NCBI GenBank assembly: GCA_002281735.1
Contig: NCGK01000013.1
Coordinates: 1 to 45,613, forward strand
Source of the DNA: Gammaproteobacteria bacterium 28-57-27
Lineage (GTDB): Bacteria; Pseudomonadota; Gammaproteobacteria; Halothiobacillales; Halothiobacillaceae
Reading direction: 5' to 3'
DNA: 45,613 nucleotides
Made by a program: the position numbers and the translations under genes. Each line of letters begins with the position of its first letter. Position 1 is the stretch's first letter. Shown piece by piece: positions 6,765-14,305 of this stretch. The notes under the pieces are model-generated. The model did no database searches. It was not told the DNA's origin and saw only the letters and a list, made by a program, of their open reading frames with translations.

Positions 6765-7880
6765 TTACTGCTTCGCACCAAGTTTCAGCGCGTTCGCCTT
6801 GCTGATTTCCCATTCGCGGCGCATGGCGGCGGCATCATAGTCACCGGCTTCTGGCCAGCCCTGCACATGCTGCATCACCAGGTCGGTCAGCATGTCCAGG
6901 TGATCGGCGCGTGCGTTCAACGCCGGGATATAGCTGTATTTTTCGCCGCCCGCTTGCATGAAATATTCGCGGTTTTCCTGCGCGATTTCTTCAAGCGTTT
7001 CCAGGCAGTCGGCGGAAAAGCCGGGGCAGATCACCTGCACGTCCTTGATGCCCTGCGCCGGGAAGGCTTTGAGGGTGATGTCGGTGTAGGGCTTGATCCA
7101 TTCTTCCTTGCCGAAGCGCGACTGGAAGCTGACCTGCCATTCATCGGCGGTCAGACCAAGCTTTTCCGCCAGCAGGCGTGCGGTGACATGGCATTCGCAA
7201 TGGTAGGGGTCGCCGTTGAGCAGGTAACGCTCGGGTACGCCGTGGAAGGACATCAGCAACTTGTGCGGCTTGCCGTGCTCGGCTTGGTGTTCGCGCACGC
7301 TGGCGGCCAGCGCGTCGATATAACCGGGATGGCGGTGGTAGTGATTGATAAAGCGCAGTTCAGGCAACCAGCGCGTTTTTTGCAATACGCGGGTGATGTT
7401 GTCGAACACCGAGGCCGTAGTCGCGGCGGCATATTGCGGGTAGAGCGGCAAGACCAGCACACGGCGTGCGCCTTGCATACGCAGGTCTTCCAGCGCGCGC
7501 GTCATCGATGGGTTGCCGTAATCCATGCCCAGCGCCACGCACACCGGGCCTGCCAGACGGGCTTGCAGGCGTTCACGCAGGCCATCTCGTTGCAACTCGG
7601 CGAGATGCAGCAGCGGCGAACCCGTGCCCGTGCCGTAGTGATCCCAGACCTCGGCATAGGCCGCGGCCGATTTTTTCGGACGGGTGTTGAGAATGATGCC
7701 GTTGAGGATGAACCACCACAGCAGGCGCGGGACTTCAATCACGCGCGGGTCGCCGAGAAACTCGGCTAGATAACGGCGTAGCGCGGACGTGGTGGGCGCA
7801 TCCGGTGTACCGAGATTGACCAGCAGAATGCCAAGCTGTTCCGGGCTGCCGTGGCGGTAGTCTTTTTCACCGTGGTACAT
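6765..7880 (-). CDS. hemH: ferrochelatase
   Basis: A 371-residue protoporphyrin ferrochelatase that inserts Fe2+ into protoporphyrin IX, the last step of protoheme synthesis. The N-terminal LGILLVNLGTPDAP and the active-site MSFHGVP with His213 are diagnostic, as is the QSRFGKEEWIKPYT segment carrying the second catalytic acidic residue. It has no C-terminal transmembrane extension, as expected for a proteobacterial soluble enzyme. I chose the ATG at 7880; the open frame continues 20 codons upstream into a repeat element and is unlikely to be translated. It lies near hemCDXY but in the opposite direction and separated by ybiT. Confidence 0.95.
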   Translation of the reverse strand: MYHGEKDYRHGSPEQLGILLVNLGTPDAPTTSALRRYLAEFLGDPRVIEVPRLLWWFILNGIILNTRPKKSAAAYAEVWDHYGTGTGSPLLHLAELQRDGLRERLQARLAGPVCVALGMDYGNPSMTRALEDLRMQGARRVLVLPLYPQYAAATTASVFDNITRVLQKTRWLPELRFINHYHRHPGYIDALAASVREHQAEHGKPHKLLMSFHGVPERYLLNGDPYHCECHVTARLLAEKLGLTADEWQVSFQSRFGKEEWIKPYTDITLKAFPAQGIKDVQVICPGFSADCLETLEEIAQENREYFMQAGGEKYSYIPALNARADHLDMLTDLVMQHVQGWPEAGDYDAAAMRREWEISKANALKLGAKQ

Positions 7881-7914
7881 GGGGTGGATTCTCGTTTGGA
7901 ATGCTTGGAAAAAA

Positions 7915-8143
7915 TTAGCCACAGAGGTCACAGAGGGCACAGAGCTTATTGATCCGGTCGTGATTGTCCGCTAGGCCGTAGGGTGCGCCATGCGCACCTT
8001 CTAGCCCATCGGTGCGCATGGCGCACCCTACGGTTTCATGGGTTAATCGTGCCGCCCTTGGTGGATGGATGCGCTACGCTTATCCACCCTACTTCTCGCC
8101 CTGCTTCACCGTCCTCCGTGTGCTCTGTGCCCGCTGTGGCTAA
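7915..8143. repeat. repeat element with CACAGAG-type inverted termini, copy 1
   Basis: A segment of about 229 bp between hemH and ybiT whose ends are imperfect inverted repeats. The left end reads TTAGCCACAGAGGTCACAGA, and the reverse complement of the right end begins TTAGCCACAGCGGGCACAGA. It encloses a perfect 23-bp hairpin (7976-8033) and a stretch resembling GGTGGATGGATGCGCTACGC. The right end touches the ybiT stop codon. A second copy lies at 9814-10006, on the other side of ybiT. I see no coding capacity, so it behaves like a non-autonomous or palindromic interspersed repeat. Confidence 0.65.
7976..8033. repeat. perfect 23-bp inverted repeat nested in repeat copy 1
   Basis: Arms at 7976-7998 and 8011-8033 are exact reverse complements (core GGGTGCGCCATGCGCACC) around a 12-base loop. 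A damaged relative with the same core and the same loop text TAGCCCATC occurs at about 32715-32749, which shows that this is a mobile or dispersed repeat family and not a gene-specific hairpin. Confidence 0.75.
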
Positions 8144-8148
8144 AAAAA

Positions 8149-9741
8149 TCAAACTGCCCCCTGGCTACGCAGGTAATCCTCATACGAACCGCTGTAATTG
8201 ACGATGCCGGTCGGTGTCAGTTCGATAATCCGCGTGGCGAGGGACGATACAAACTCGCGGTCATGGCTGACGAAAATCAGCGTGCCGGGGTAGTTTTCCA
8301 GTGCCAGATTGAGCGATTCGATGGATTCCATGTCGAGGTGGTTGGTGGGTTCGTCCATGACCAGCACGTTCGGGCGTTGCAGCATCAGCTTGCCGAACAG
8401 CAGGCGACCTTGCTCTCCGCCGGAGACCACTTTCACCGATTTCTTGATCTCGTCCTGCGAAAACAGCAGGCGACCGAGGGTGGCGCGCACCGCCTGCTCA
8501 TCGTCCTGCGGGCGACGCCACTGGGTCATCCAGTCGAACAGGCTCATGTCGTCGGCAAAGTCGTCGGCATGATCCTGGGCGAAATAGCCGAGATTGACGT
8601 TTTCCGAGAGTTTGACCGTGCCTTTGTCCGGGGGCAGTTCACCCACCAGGGTGCGCAGCAGGGTGGATTTACCAATGCCGTTCGGGCCGATGACGGCGAT
8701 GCGTTCACCGACTTCGACCATCAGGTTCAAGCCCTTGAATAGCGGGGTGCCGTCATAGCCCTTGCTCAGATTCTCAGCTTCCAGTGCCAGGCGGAATAAG
8801 CCTTTTTCCTGTTCAAAACGGATAAATGGATTTTGGCGGCTGGAAAGCTTGACCTCGGTCAGCTGAATTTTCTCGATCTGCTTGGCGCGCGAAGTGGCCT
8901 GGCTGGCTTTGGACGCGTTGGCCGAGAAGCGGCTCACAAAGGATTGCAGCTCGGTAATTTGTGCCTTTTTCTTGGCGTTATCCGCCAAAATGCGTTCACG
9001 CGCCTGGGTGGCAGCGGTCATGTATTCGTCGTAGTTGCCGGGATAGAGGCGCAGTTCGCCGTAGTCCAGATCGGCCATGTGGGTGCAGACGCTGTTCAAA
9101 AAGTGACGGTCATGCGAAATGATAACCATGGTGCTGTTGCGCGCATTGAGCACGTTTTCCAGCCAGCGGATGGTGTTGATGTCGAGGTTGTTGGTCGGTT
9201 CGTCGAGCAACATGATGTCAGGATTGGAAAACAGCGCTTGTGCCAGCAATACGCGCAGCTTGAAGCCCGGCGCGACTGCGCTCATCAGGCCGTAGTGTTG
9301 CTCCACCGGGATTTCCAGCCCGAGCAGCAGCTCGCCCGCGCGCGACTCGGCGGTGTAGCCGTCCATCTCGGCGAATGCGCCTTCCAGCTCGCCGACTTTC
9401 ATGCCTTCTTCGTCAGTCATTTCCGGCAGGGAATAGATGCGGTCGCGCTCTTTTTTCACTTCCCACAGCTCGGCGTGCCCCATGATGACCGTGTCGATGA
9501 CCGTGTAATCCTCAAAGGCGAACTGATCCTGGCGCAGCTTGCCCACGCGCTCACCTTGATCGAGCATGACCACGCCGGAGGTTTGCTCCAGATCGCCACC
9601 GAGGATTTTCATAAAGGTGGACTTGCCGCAGCCGTTGGCACCGATCAGGCCGTAGCGGTTGCCGTCGCCGAATTTGACGGAGATGTTTTCAAACAGCGGC
9701 TTGGGGCCGAATTGCATGGTGATATTGGCGGTAGAAAGCAC
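8149..9741 (-). CDS. ybiT: ABC-F family ATPase, YbiT type
   Basis: A 530-residue ABC-F protein, the same length as E. coli YbiT and very similar to it across its length. ABC-F proteins bind the ribosomal E site and modulate elongation; they have two ATPase domains and no membrane part. Domain 1 has Walker [10 protein letters not shown], the linker ending in RVLLAQAL and Walker [13 protein letters not shown]. The interdomain linker is [20 protein letters not shown]. Domain 2 has GPNGIGKST, signature VSGGEQGR and [12 protein letters not shown]. The start is GTG with a weak GGA upstream. The gene sits alone between hemH and hemC, with repeat elements at both ends. Confidence 0.93.
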   Translation of the reverse strand: MLSTANITMQFGPKPLFENISVKFGDGNRYGLIGANGCGKSTFMKILGGDLEQTSGVVMLDQGERVGKLRQDQFAFEDYTVIDTVIMGHAELWEVKKERDRIYSLPEMTDEEGMKVGELEGAFAEMDGYTAESRAGELLLGLEIPVEQHYGLMSAVAPGFKLRVLLAQALFSNPDIMLLDEPTNNLDINTIRWLENVLNARNSTMVIISHDRHFLNSVCTHMADLDYGELRLYPGNYDEYMTAATQARERILADNAKKKAQITELQSFVSRFSANASKASQATSRAKQIEKIQLTEVKLSSRQNPFIRFEQEKGLFRLALEAENLSKGYDGTPLFKGLNLMVEVGERIAVIGPNGIGKSTLLRTLVGELPPDKGTVKLSENVNLGYFAQDHADDFADDMSLFDWMTQWRRPQDDEQAVRATLGRLLFSQDEIKKSVKVVSGGEQGRLLFGKLMLQRPNVLVMDEPTNHLDMESIESLNLALENYPGTLIFVSHDREFVSSLATRIIELTPTGIVNYSGSYEDYLRSQGAV

Positions 9742-9813
9742 GTTGAATGTCCAGATTTAAAGCAAAGGAATGTTGCGTACTTTAACGGATTAGCGGGGTT
9801 TAAGCTGCTTTGG

Positions 9814-10006
9814 TTTAGCCACAGAGAACACCGAGGGCACTGAGGGGATTGTTTGTTTGGACGTGAGTCGGCTCCGAATGTCTATCTGTGATTGGGTATA
9901 AAATATTCAAAATCAACAGGATGCGCGCATATGATCCGCGCCCGCAATACTTTCGGCAGGATGGCGTGATGCTATCTCTGTGCTCTCGGTGTTCTCTGTG
10001 GCTAAA
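9814..10006. repeat. repeat element with CACAGAG-type inverted termini, copy 2
   Basis: About 193 bp between ybiT and hemC. The left end begins TTTAGCCACAGAGAACACCG and the reverse complement of the right end begins TTTAGCCACAGAGAACACCG as well, so the first 20 bases of the termini match exactly. The interior is AT-richer and unlike copy 1, so only the termini define the family. It lies inside the long upstream extension of the hemC frame, which argues against that extension being translated. Confidence 0.7.
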
Positions 10007-10076
10007 AAAGATTTCGATTTGGCAGAAAGCCGTACGGGGTCTTACGATGCCACTATTTCCTGCATGTGTAGAACTT

Positions 10077-11018
10077 ATGACCACTCCAACCACCTTGCGC
10101 ATTGCCACGCGCAAAAGCCCGCTTGCCATGTGGCAGGCCGAAGACGCGGCGCGCCGCCTGATCGCGCTGCATCCAGGCCTCAATATCGAGTTCATCAAGC
10201 TCACCACTCAAGGCGACCAGTTGCTCGACAGCCCGCTATCCAAAATTGGCGGCAAGGGCTTGTTCGTCAAAGAGTTGGAAGTCGGCATGTTGGCGGGTGA
10301 GGCGGATATCGCGGTGCATTCGATGAAGGATGTGCCGATGGCGTTCCCCGAGGGGCTGCACCTGCCGGTCATTATGCAGCGCGAAGACCCGACGGATGCG
10401 TTTGTCTCCAACACCTATGCCAGCCCGGACGATTTGCCCGCCGGGGCGGTGGTCGGCACCTCCAGCCTGCGTCGCCAGATGCAACTTTTGCAGCGTTATC
10501 CGCATCTGCGCATTGAAATGCTGCGCGGCAATGTGAATTCGCGTCTGGCCAAGCTGGATGCCGGTCAGTACGACGCGATTATCCTGGCCAGCGCCGGGCT
10601 GATTCGTCTGGGCTTTGCCGAGCGTATTCGCATGCGCATGACGGCGGAGATGAGTCTGCCGGCTATCGGTCAGGGCGCGGTAGGCATCGAGTGCCGAGCG
10701 GGCGACGCAGCGATTGAGGCGCTGATTGAGCCATTGAACTGTGTCGATACTCATGATCGCGTGATGGCCGAGCGGGCGATGAATGCGCGTCTGAATGGCG
10801 GCTGTCAGGTGCCGATTGGCGGTTTTGCCGTGCTGGAAGGCGACACGCTGTGGTTGCGTGGCCTGGTCGGCTCGGTCGATGGTGCGCAGATGCTGCGTGC
10901 TGAAGCGCGCGCGCCGCGTGCCGATGCCCAGGCGCTGGGCGAACAGGTGGCCGATGCACTGTTGGCGCAGGGTGCGGATCGCATTCTGGCTGAGGTGGGG
11001 ATTGCGGCAGGCGGATGA
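10077..11018 (+). CDS. hemC: hydroxymethylbilane synthase (porphobilinogen deaminase)
   Basis: A 313-residue cytoplasmic enzyme that joins four porphobilinogens into hydroxymethylbilane. Its hallmarks are [15 protein letters not shown] at the N-terminus, [16 protein letters not shown], and the cofactor-attachment motif [10 protein letters not shown] with Cys243, matching the position in E. coli. I chose ATG 10077 because the protein then begins as the family does and has the normal length; an in-frame ATG at 10048 preceded by GGGG is a possible alternative. It is the first gene of hemCDXY, and its stop overlaps the hemD start as ATGA. Confidence 0.96.
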   Translation: MTTPTTLRIATRKSPLAMWQAEDAARRLIALHPGLNIEFIKLTTQGDQLLDSPLSKIGGKGLFVKELEVGMLAGEADIAVHSMKDVPMAFPEGLHLPVIMQREDPTDAFVSNTYASPDDLPAGAVVGTSSLRRQMQLLQRYPHLRIEMLRGNVNSRLAKLDAGQYDAIILASAGLIRLGFAERIRMRMTAEMSLPAIGQGAVGIECRAGDAAIEALIEPLNCVDTHDRVMAERAMNARLNGGCQVPIGGFAVLEGDTLWLRGLVGSVDGAQMLRAEARAPRADAQALGEQVADALLAQGADRILAEVGIAAGG

Positions 11019-11794
11019 GCGGATTGCAGGGGCTGCGTATCGTCCTGACCCGCCCTGTCGGGCAGTCCGCCGCGCTCAGCGCCCGCATTCGCGCTGCCGG
11101 TGGCGCGGTCATCCTCTTGCCCTTGCTTGAAATTGCGCCGCCTTTGACCCCTGTTGATGCAGCGGTTTTGCATGCGCAGATGGCGCGTGCGGATGAGGTG
11201 ATTTTTATCAGCCCGAATGCGGTGCGCATGGCCTTGCAGACCCTGTCCGCCGACGCTTGGCCGCCCACCCCCCGGCTTGTGGCCATCGGCAAGGGCACGG
11301 CGCGAGCCTTGCGTGCAGCTGGGTTCACGCAGGTTCTTGCGCCTGACGAGGGCGCCGACAGTGAGGCGCTGCTGGCCTTGCCCGAGTTTGTGCAGTGTGC
11401 TGGGCGACACACGCTCATCGTGCGCGGCGAGGGTGGGCGCGCCTTGCTGGCGGAAACTCTGGCGGCGCGCGCCGCCCAGGTGGAGCAGGCCGTGGTTTAT
11501 CGCCGCATTGCCCTGCCGCCGGATTTTACGGCGCTGCGGCAGTATGAATTGCTGCTCTTTGTACTAACCTCGTCGGAGGCTCTCCGCGTGCTTCTGCATG
11601 CGGCGCGCGACGCAGGGGATGCGGCCTGGCTGCGTGCGCAGGCATTTTTATTCGCTCACCCGCGCATCGCCGGGTACGCCAGAACTTCAGGTCTGAATCG
11701 TGGCATCATGACCTCAAGCCCTGAAGATGACGCGGTGTTTGCGGCGCTGCTTGAGTACGCGCAGCAGCAACACCTTCACATACCGGAGTCTTAG
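11015..11794 (+). CDS. hemD: uroporphyrinogen-III synthase
   Basis: A 259-residue enzyme that cyclises hydroxymethylbilane and inverts ring D to give uroporphyrinogen III. The family is poorly conserved, but [42 protein letters not shown] and [11 protein letters not shown] are in the expected order for its two similar halves. It is translationally coupled to hemC through a 4-base overlap and is followed after 2 bases by hemX, so these are one operon. Confidence 0.93.
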   Translation: MSGLQGLRIVLTRPVGQSAALSARIRAAGGAVILLPLLEIAPPLTPVDAAVLHAQMARADEVIFISPNAVRMALQTLSADAWPPTPRLVAIGKGTARALRAAGFTQVLAPDEGADSEALLALPEFVQCAGRHTLIVRGEGGRALLAETLAARAAQVEQAVVYRRIALPPDFTALRQYELLLFVLTSSEALRVLLHAARDAGDAAWLRAQAFLFAHPRIAGYARTSGLNRGIMTSSPEDDAVFAALLEYAQQQHLHIPES

Positions 11795-11796
11795 TC

Positions 11797-12942
11797 ATGA
11801 CCGAAAATACCGTGCCTATCGACGAACAATCCGCCGCTGATGTCAGCAAGGAATCTGTGCTGCCCCCCAGGCGCAAGCGCTCCTTCCTGGGGTGGTTCGT
11901 GTGGGTGTTGATGTTGTTGTTGGCTGCTGCCGCCGGGGCGGGTTACTGGGGTTATGGCGTCTGGCAGCAGCAACAGCAGACGCTGGCCGCGTTGCAATCC
12001 CGGGTGGCCGAACTCGATCAAAACCTGAACACGCAGATCAAACAACGCGCCAGCACCAGCGAACTGGGTCGCCTGGCGGAAGAGACCCAAAGCACGCAGC
12101 AAGCCTTGCAGCTTGCGGTGGCCGGGTTGCAAACCACGCTCAATGAGCACAAGCAACGCCTCGAAAGCCTGAATCAAAAATTGGGGCAGGATGCCAACCA
12201 ATGGCGTCTGAGCGAAATCGAGCGCCTGCTGACGGCGGCGCAGTTGCGCATCGGTGCGCTGGATGATCCGATCGGCGCACGCCAGATGTTGCATGAAGTC
12301 GAACGTTTGGCGGCATCCATCGGCGGTGAGTCGCTGGCGTTCCGCACGGCAGTGCAGCAACTCGCCGGGGCGCTGGATTCGAGCGTGCCGCTGGATCGGG
12401 ATGGATTGGCGTTAAAAATGTTCAATCTTGCGCAGATTATGCCGAACTTACCGCTAAAAGCGGGTGAGGTTGCGGGCTCATCCAGTACGGCGGCGGAGCA
12501 GGCGGATTGGTGGGCACACACCAAGGCGTGGTTCGGCAGTTGGATGACGGTCAAAAACACCGCGCAGCCCGCAGCAATCATGCCGGGCGCTGATCGCCCC
12601 GCCCCCTTGGCAGAAGCCTCGCAAACCCTGCTTAAAGCGCGCGCAGCCTTGCTCACCCGCCATGTGGACGAAGCCGCTCGGCTGAGCGCGCAAGCACTGA
12701 TGCAAGCGCAACAGGTGACGACGCTGGATAGCGCTTCGCCCAAGGTGCAGCAAGCCTTGGCGGAGCTACGCGATATTGCGGCGGCGCTGGAACAGGGCTA
12801 TCGCCCGCAGGCGCTGGATTTTGCGCCCGCCTTTGTGGCCTTGCGCGCCTTGAGTCAGCCCGCCGCTGCACCTGAATCCGCTCCCATCACAAGCCCGGGC
12901 GTTGATGCGCCCGCCGAATCCACTCAGACCAAGGAGCCGTAA
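11797..12942 (+). CDS. hemX: HemX, membrane-anchored heme operon protein
   Basis: A 381-residue inner membrane protein of the HemX family (labelled uroporphyrinogen-III methyltransferase in some databases, without the catalytic domain). A cytoplasmic basic tail (PPRRKRS) precedes one transmembrane helix at about residues 30-52 (FVWVLMLLLAAAAGAGYW). A long Gln/Leu-rich coiled coil covers ~55-130, and the family motif around WRLSEIERLLTAAQLRI is at ~132-148. The rest is helical and periplasmic. Its role with HemY in heme synthesis is not settled in any organism that I can name. Confidence 0.9.
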   Translation: MTENTVPIDEQSAADVSKESVLPPRRKRSFLGWFVWVLMLLLAAAAGAGYWGYGVWQQQQQTLAALQSRVAELDQNLNTQIKQRASTSELGRLAEETQSTQQALQLAVAGLQTTLNEHKQRLESLNQKLGQDANQWRLSEIERLLTAAQLRIGALDDPIGARQMLHEVERLAASIGGESLAFRTAVQQLAGALDSSVPLDRDGLALKMFNLAQIMPNLPLKAGEVAGSSSTAAEQADWWAHTKAWFGSWMTVKNTAQPAAIMPGADRPAPLAEASQTLLKARAALLTRHVDEAARLSAQALMQAQQVTTLDSASPKVQQALAELRDIAAALEQGYRPQALDFAPAFVALRALSQPAAAPESAPITSPGVDAPAESTQTKEP

Positions 12943-12945
12943 ATC

Positions 12946-14157
12946 ATGCGCCGCATTCTTTTTGTGTTGATCGCGCTTGCCCTTGCCGTGGGGGCGATTG
13001 CCTTGCTCATCATGCGTGATGCAGGTACAGCGCACCTCGGCTGGGGCAGTTGGCAAATTGAAACCACCATGGCCGGGTTGCTCGGCGTGACTCTGGTCAC
13101 GGTGTTGCTGCTGGTCGCCGTGCTGTGGCTGGTGAACTGGCTGGTGCGTGTGCCAGTCATGCTGCGTATGCGCCGGCAACGCAAGCTTGAAGCGCGTGAA
13201 TGGGACGACCTTGAGCATGTGCTGCGCCAGTGGGTTGCCGGGGATTGGGATGCGTCGGAAAAGCTGTGCAAGCGCCATACCGATGCCCAGGAAAGTCGCT
13301 GGGTCTGGCTGATGGCGCAGGCGTTTGCGGCGCATCAACAGGGTTTGAGTGCGCGTGCTGAAGACGCGCTTAAACAAGCCGAGCAGCGCTTTCCGCAAAA
13401 TGCTTCCAGTGTGCGCTTGATGCAGGCGCAGTGGTTCATGCAGTCCGGGCGAACTGAGCTTGCGTTGCCGATCGTGCAGCGTCTGGCGGCACAAGACCCG
13501 CGCCACCCCGCCTTGTTGCGCCTGTTGACCGAAGCCGAGCGCCAGCAGGGCGACTGGGATGGCGTGCTGCAACATTTGCCCACGCTGACCAAGCTACGCG
13601 CCATGCCGGAAGAGGCTCTGTTGGCGCTGGAAGAAGACGCCGTGGAAGGTCGCCTGGGGCAGTTGGGGGCACAAGGCGCGCCAGCGATCGAAGCGTTTTG
13701 GCGTGATATTCGCAAAAGCCTGCGCGGGCGCGAGCGCCTCATTGCCGCCAAGGCTGTGGCTCTGGCAAGCTGCGGCGAGCACGATCAGGCGACCGAGGTG
13801 TTGCTGACAGCGCTGCGCGAGCGTTTGAGTGGCGTGCTGGCGGCGGCCCTGGTGCGCATGAACCCGACCCAGACGCGTACGGCGCTGGATGCGGTGGAGG
13901 CTTTGTTGGAGCGCAACAAGAGCACAACGTATGCCGATTTGAATCTTTTTGCCGCCCACATGGCCTGGCGTCTGGATTTGTGGGGCAAATCACGCGCTTA
14001 TGCGGAAAGCGTGCTGTCGCTGCCTGCCAATGAGCACGCCTATGCCGAGACGCATATCCTGCTCGCGCAAATTGAGGAGCACGACGGTCAGCCCGCCAAG
14101 GCGCTGGCGCATGTGCGCGCCGCGTTTGATGCGTTGGATAAATTGCCCACGCCATGA
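12946..14157 (+). CDS. hemY: HemY, TPR-type inner membrane protein of the heme operon
   Basis: A 403-residue protein of the gram-negative HemY family, unrelated to the protoporphyrinogen oxidase of the same name in Bacillus. There are two transmembrane helices at about residues 4-22 and 40-62, with a short periplasmic loop between them. A large helical domain with TPR-like repeats follows (WLMAQAFAAHQQGLSARAED, HPALLRLLTEAERQQGDW, THILLAQIEEHDGQPAKAL). Recent work on E. coli links HemY to stability of the late heme enzymes. It is the last gene of hemCDXY, starting 3 bases after hemX. Confidence 0.92.
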   Translation: MRRILFVLIALALAVGAIALLIMRDAGTAHLGWGSWQIETTMAGLLGVTLVTVLLLVAVLWLVNWLVRVPVMLRMRRQRKLEAREWDDLEHVLRQWVAGDWDASEKLCKRHTDAQESRWVWLMAQAFAAHQQGLSARAEDALKQAEQRFPQNASSVRLMQAQWFMQSGRTELALPIVQRLAAQDPRHPALLRLLTEAERQQGDWDGVLQHLPTLTKLRAMPEEALLALEEDAVEGRLGQLGAQGAPAIEAFWRDIRKSLRGRERLIAAKAVALASCGEHDQATEVLLTALRERLSGVLAAALVRMNPTQTRTALDAVEALLERNKSTTYADLNLFAAHMAWRLDLWGKSRAYAESVLSLPANEHAYAETHILLAQIEEHDGQPAKALAHVRAAFDALDKLPTP

Positions 14158-14251
14158 GCGTGGTGAGAGGGGATTTCAGATCACTTTGCTGACAGATTCA
14201 GCGGCGCGCTTGACGTCGAGGAAGATCAGGCCGAGTTTGGCCTGTACCGCA

Positions 14252-14277
14252 TAAAAAAGGCCACCCGGAGGCGGCCT
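14252..14277 (-). terminator. intrinsic terminator of the phytase-like gene
   Basis: Read on the minus strand, AGGCCGCC and GGTGGCCT form an 8-bp stem with a 4-base loop and one G-T pair, followed by six T (14258 down to 14253). It lies about 30 bases past the stop codon of the lipoprotein gene. A second hairpin CAGGCC/GGCCTG (14227-14244) lies beyond it and may serve the hemY end. Confidence 0.75.
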
Positions 14278-14305
14278 GTATCAGGCGAGAGTTAATGCCG
14301 AAGCG

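Noticed and set aside
6640..6840. A 66-codon open frame between the secreted protein and hemH
   Set aside because: It is made of the REP-like palindrome and the hemH 3' end.
6867..7769. A 300-codon open frame on the plus strand
   Set aside because: It is antisense to hemH, an unmistakable gene, and its content mirrors codon bias.
8833..9843. A 336-codon open frame on the plus strand
   Set aside because: It is antisense to ybiT and runs into the repeat element at 9814; no family features.
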